DNA from: SZUA-547 sp963669265
Lineage (GTDB): Bacteria > Pseudomonadota > Alphaproteobacteria > Rhodobacterales > Rhodobacteraceae
DNA length: 64,000 bases
Assembly: GCA_963669265.1 (NCBI GenBank)
Contig: OY769916.1
Span: 1,364,001-1,428,000, forward strand
Direction of reading: 5' to 3'
Below the pieces are notes generated by a model. It made no database searches, was not told the origin of the DNA, and was given only the letters and a program-made list of their open reading frames with translations. Positions 61,955 to 64,000 of the stretch are shown here, one piece after another (the first letter of the stretch is position 1; each line of letters begins with the position of its first letter). A program made the position numbers and the translations under genes.

Positions 61955-62230
61955 TCATGCGACTTCGCGCAATACACCCATATGGATCAGGCGTTGGCGC
62001 ATTTCAGATTCAAGCACGCCGCCATAAGTGCCGCAAAGATCGCCGCCGACCATTTCCTGCGCGGTGCGGGTCAGACCACGAAATTCGGGGCTCAGATCCA
62101 TGGACGGATCGACATTTTTTGCGACGCTGCGCAAGAAATCGTCGCCGCCATGACGATTGATAAACGACACCGCGCTCTCCTCGAGCGTCGGCGGGGCCGG
62201 TTTACTCCGAACAAAGTCCAGAATGCCCAT
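61955..62230 (-). CDS. Hypothetical small protein (91 residues)
   Basis: 91 residues, soluble, mixed charge. Sequence ESAVSFINRHGGDDFLRSVAKNVDP and GLTRTAQEMVGGDLCGTYGG; no domain recognised. AGGGAGCC 7 nt before ATG 62230 is a good ribosome site. A perfect CtrA-type box lies 235 nt upstream. Function unknown; it may be a cell-cycle-regulated gene if that box acts on it. Confidence 0.7.
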   Translation of the reverse strand: MGILDFVRSKPAPPTLEESAVSFINRHGGDDFLRSVAKNVDPSMDLSPEFRGLTRTAQEMVGGDLCGTYGGVLESEMRQRLIHMGVLREVA

Positions 62231-62552
62231 CTCTAAAGGCTCCCTCTTATCTTGAGCGGCTCGGGCCTGGGGGGCTGAACCGCTTCAAATGCGCCATGGC
62301 CATCGCACGGGTGGCGAGCGGCGAACAGGCGCAAACCAGCGACTGAGGAAACGCGACAAATGTTGGATAATACCCACGCAACTTGACCGCCGGCCTATGT
62401 TGAGCGCCGGCGCAAACTGCTCAATTCTCAAGTCAGAATTCGCCTCTGAACGGGCGTTTCGACATTAAGAATACCTTAAGTTGTCGAATTCGGCAAATCT
62501 TCGGGCGAAACAGCCTCGGGTGATACAGTATGTCTCAGGGCGCAAGGTGGGG
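62231..62552. other. 322-nt intergenic region with CtrA-type box
   Basis: Between two minus-strand genes; no credible ORF on either strand. It contains TTAA-GAATACC-TTAA (62465-62479), listed separately. It could hold the promoter of the 91-residue gene or a small RNA. Confidence 0.5.
62465..62479. promoter_or_regulatory. Perfect CtrA-type box TTAA-N7-TTAA
   Basis: TTAAGAATACCTTAA fits the full CtrA recognition pattern (TTAA-N7-TTAAC, here followed by G). It is between genes, and the same organism carries divK and pleD of the CtrA network. Confidence 0.5.
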
Positions 62553-62894
62553 TCAGGCGGCGCCATCGTCCTCATCGAAGAACGGCGTGACCATCGCGAC
62601 GATCACAGCGTTATCCTCCAGCGCGCGATCCATCAGGGCGAGGTCCTCGTCCGGAATGTCATGCCCCTCGGCTATCCGCTCTTCCCGCGTGCCGTAGCCG
62701 GAGACCTCAACCGGCGCCATGCCCGCCTGTTTCAGGATCGCGACCGTCTCGCGCACCGCCTCCGCCTCGTCGACGCCGCTGGCGTAGCACATCAGCGCGG
62801 CCCCGGTCGCCCCCTTGGGCAGGCCGTCATCGGGCGCGCGGGAGACGTCGACCAGCAGGGTGTAGACGTCGTGTTTGCTTTTCTTGCCGGACAT
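62553..62894 (-). CDS. Hypothetical small protein (113 residues)
   Basis: 113 residues from ATG 62894. Begins MSGKKSKHDVYTLLVDVSRA, with EAVRETVAILKQAGMAPVEVSGYG in the middle and an acidic C-terminus. No domain recognised. The longer open frame upstream (to 63602) is antisense to the Crp/Fnr gene and is not used. AGGACGG before the ATG is a plausible ribosome site. Function unknown. Confidence 0.7.
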   Translation of the reverse strand: MSGKKSKHDVYTLLVDVSRAPDDGLPKGATGAALMCYASGVDEAEAVRETVAILKQAGMAPVEVSGYGTREERIAEGHDIPDEDLALMDRALEDNAVIVAMVTPFFDEDDGAA

Positions 62895-62993
62895 GCGGGC
62901 CGTCCTGCGGCGCTGCGGGCGGCAAGTCAAGCGCTGTTGACCCGCCCCCGGACGGCTGGCTGAATGCCGACCCTTGGACACCGGAGGCGCGCA

Positions 62994-63593
62994 ATGCACT
63001 GGCCGACCCGTCGCTTGGCGGCGAAGAAGGGCGACATCCTGTTTCAGCCGGGGCAGGAATGTCCCGGATTCCTGCTGCTGGACAAAGGCTCCATCAAGGT
63101 CACGCTGACCGCCGCCAATGGCAGAGAGGTCGTGCTCTACCGCGTCCAGCCCGGCGGGATCTGCCTGCAAACTTTCGCCTGCCTGATCGACCGCCGCACC
63201 TACGCCGCCGAAGGCGTGGTGGAGAACGATCTGGAGGGCGAACTGGTGCCTGCGACGGATTTTCGGCGCAGACTGGCGGAGGATGCGGGGTTCCGCGACA
63301 CGGTGATGGGCGCGGTCGCCTATCGCTTCGGCGAATATGAGCGCCTGATCGAGGACATTGCGTTGACCGGATTCGACGCCCGGCTGGCGCGGGTCCTGCT
63401 GCGCCTGACCGACAAGGACGGGGAGGTCGCCGCCACCCATGGCGAGTTGGCGAAAGAGACCGCCTCGGGCCGCGCCTTTGTCAGCCGGCGCCTCGCCGAG
63501 TTCGCCCGATCCGGCCTGATCGAACAGAGGCGTGGCGGCCTCAGCATTCTGGATCGCGCCGGGTTGGAGAGGATTTCTTTTGAGCAACGGTGA
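62994..63593 (+). CDS. Crp/Fnr-family transcription regulator
   Basis: 199 residues from ATG 62994, chosen for GGAGG 6 nt upstream (an ATG at 62964 lacks it). Cyclic-nucleotide-binding-like domain at 8-115 (LFQPGQECPGFLLLDKGSIKV), dimer helix, and an HTH with ATHGELAKETASGRAFVSRRLAEFARSGLIE (in parts). No N-terminal Fe-S cysteine cluster as in Fnr, but Cys57 and Cys62 lie close together in GGICLQTFACLI, near the effector pocket. The DUF2892 gene follows 70 nt downstream. Effector unknown; redox or sulfur ligand is conceivable. Confidence 0.92.
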   Translation: MHWPTRRLAAKKGDILFQPGQECPGFLLLDKGSIKVTLTAANGREVVLYRVQPGGICLQTFACLIDRRTYAAEGVVENDLEGELVPATDFRRRLAEDAGFRDTVMGAVAYRFGEYERLIEDIALTGFDARLARVLLRLTDKDGEVAATHGELAKETASGRAFVSRRLAEFARSGLIEQRRGGLSILDRAGLERISFEQR

Positions 63594-63663
63594 CTCTGTC
63601 ACCGTCGCCCGCGCATCCCGCGGCGTAGACTCCGCTCATATCGAGAGAAACAGGAGACTCGCC

Positions 63664-63855
63664 ATGACCCGCAATGAAGGAACCATTGACCGCGCCCTGC
63701 GCATCGCCGCCGGACTTGTGCTGCTTGCGCTGGTGTTCGTCGGCCCGCAGACGCCCTGGGGCTGGATCGGCCTGGTGCCGCTGGCGACAGGTCTTGTGGG
63801 CTTTTGCCCGGCCTATCGCCTGTTCGGCTTCAGCACCTGCCCGCTGAAACACTAG
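63664..63855 (+). CDS. DUF2892 small membrane protein
   Basis: 63 residues with two membrane segments (IAAGLVLLALVFVG and WGWIGLVPLATGLVGFCPAY). NEGTIDRALRIAAG and RLFGFSTCPLKH are typical DUF2892 ends, a family often beside rhodanese or sulfur genes and the membrane part of YgaP. GGAG 9 nt before ATG 63664. It follows the Crp/Fnr gene by 70 nt and may be its target. Confidence 0.9.
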   Translation: MTRNEGTIDRALRIAAGLVLLALVFVGPQTPWGWIGLVPLATGLVGFCPAYRLFGFSTCPLKH

Positions 63856-63861
63856 GCCGGG

Positions 63862-63904
63862 GGACCGGGCGGGACGCCCCCTCCGCTTCCGACCCGCCCG
63901 GTCC
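63862..63904. terminator. Inverted repeat between convergent genes
   Basis: GGACCGGGCGGG (63862-63873) and CCCGCCCGGTCC (63893-63904) form a 12-bp perfect stem with 19-nt loop just after the DUF2892 gene and before the partial gene. No T-tract, so a tentative bidirectional terminator. Confidence 0.5.
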
Positions 63905-63910
63905 TAAAGT

Positions 63911-64000
63911 TTAGTCACCGGATTTCACGCGCACCTCGTCGAGCCATGCCTTCAGATCACGTCCATTTCTAAGCTCGAGTCGATGAGGAACGTTCTTTTG
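63911..64000 (-). CDS. C-terminal end of an unidentified gene, cut by window edge
   Basis: The minus strand is open from the window end to a TAA at 63913-63911, giving 29 residues ending RNGRDLKAWLDEVRVKSGD. Too short to identify. The call rests on the clean open frame and its placement after an inverted repeat. Confidence 0.4.
   Translation of the reverse strand, partial: QKNVPHRLELRNGRDLKAWLDEVRVKSGD

Overview
The window looks like chromosomal DNA of a high-GC alphaproteobacterium, most likely of the Rhodobacterales/Roseobacter type. Evidence: a DivK-PleD pair and a perfect CtrA-type box, a lone aa3 oxidase subunit I gene, the helicase / S4 protein / FdxA / CarD cluster, a dnaG-rpoD pair, several alphaproteobacterial small families (DUF983, DUF1127, DUF2244, DUF3572) and a strong GC codon bias that creates many long antisense shadow ORFs. 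I see no integrase, transposase, prophage or CRISPR array. The taxonomic call is inference from gene content.

Layout. 1-5.4 kb: 3' part of an assimilatory nitrate reductase (nasA) with its BFD-type [2Fe-2S] tail, a DUF6635-like protein, a cupin, tRNA-Tyr and rlmB. 5.4-8.6 kb: a YHS protein, a 550-nt gap with a strong orphan terminator, then metY and a SIMPL protein. 8.7-14.7 kb: a PilP-like membrane protein, then a minus-strand trio (MoxR ATPase, CoxE-type VWA protein, XdhC-MobA fusion) of the kind that matures molybdenum hydroxylases. 14.7-21.3 kb: mgtE, a LuxR-type regulator with a degenerate receiver, ctaD-DUF2244, lipB with an AEC transporter, and tRNA-Leu. 21.3-24.3 kb: a secreted coiled-coil protein and a divergent RTX calcium-binding protein separated by 540 nt of AT-rich, palindrome-containing DNA. 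24.3-30.8 kb: DUF3572-dnaG-rpoD facing divK-pleD.

30.8-33.1 kb: a compact signalling module of ECF sigma factor, single-pass anti-sigma-like protein and CnrX/Spy-like periplasmic sensor, next to a four-EF-hand exported protein. 33.2-40.3 kb: DUF983-NUDIX, rpmG, a BI-1 membrane protein, an ABC ATPase/FtsX-type permease pair divergent from tesA-thpR with overlapping start codons. 40.3-45.2 kb: DUF1127 and a LysR regulator, a PhoPQ/FeuPQ-like two-component operon headed by a small exported protein, and a divergent arginine-rich repeat protein. 45.3-50.2 kb: a Cds1-like PLP enzyme, a quinone oxidoreductase, an Asp/Glu racemase with Thr at the first catalytic position, and typA. 50.3-57.7 kb: an XRE regulator, an inositol-phosphatase family enzyme, an SCP2-lysophospholipase pair, a TPR protein and the helicase/S4/fdxA cluster. 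57.7-64 kb: carD, cobS/cobT, dapE, two small unknown genes with a CtrA box between them, a Crp/Fnr regulator with DUF2892, and a cut-off gene at the edge.

Most of the window is housekeeping. The parts most worth a second look are the Cnr-like sigma module, the arginine-rich repeat protein beside the two-component operon, the RTX locus with its palindromic leader, the receiver lacking its phospho-acceptor Asp, and the intergenic CtrA box. All calls are from reading the sequence; no database search was possible.
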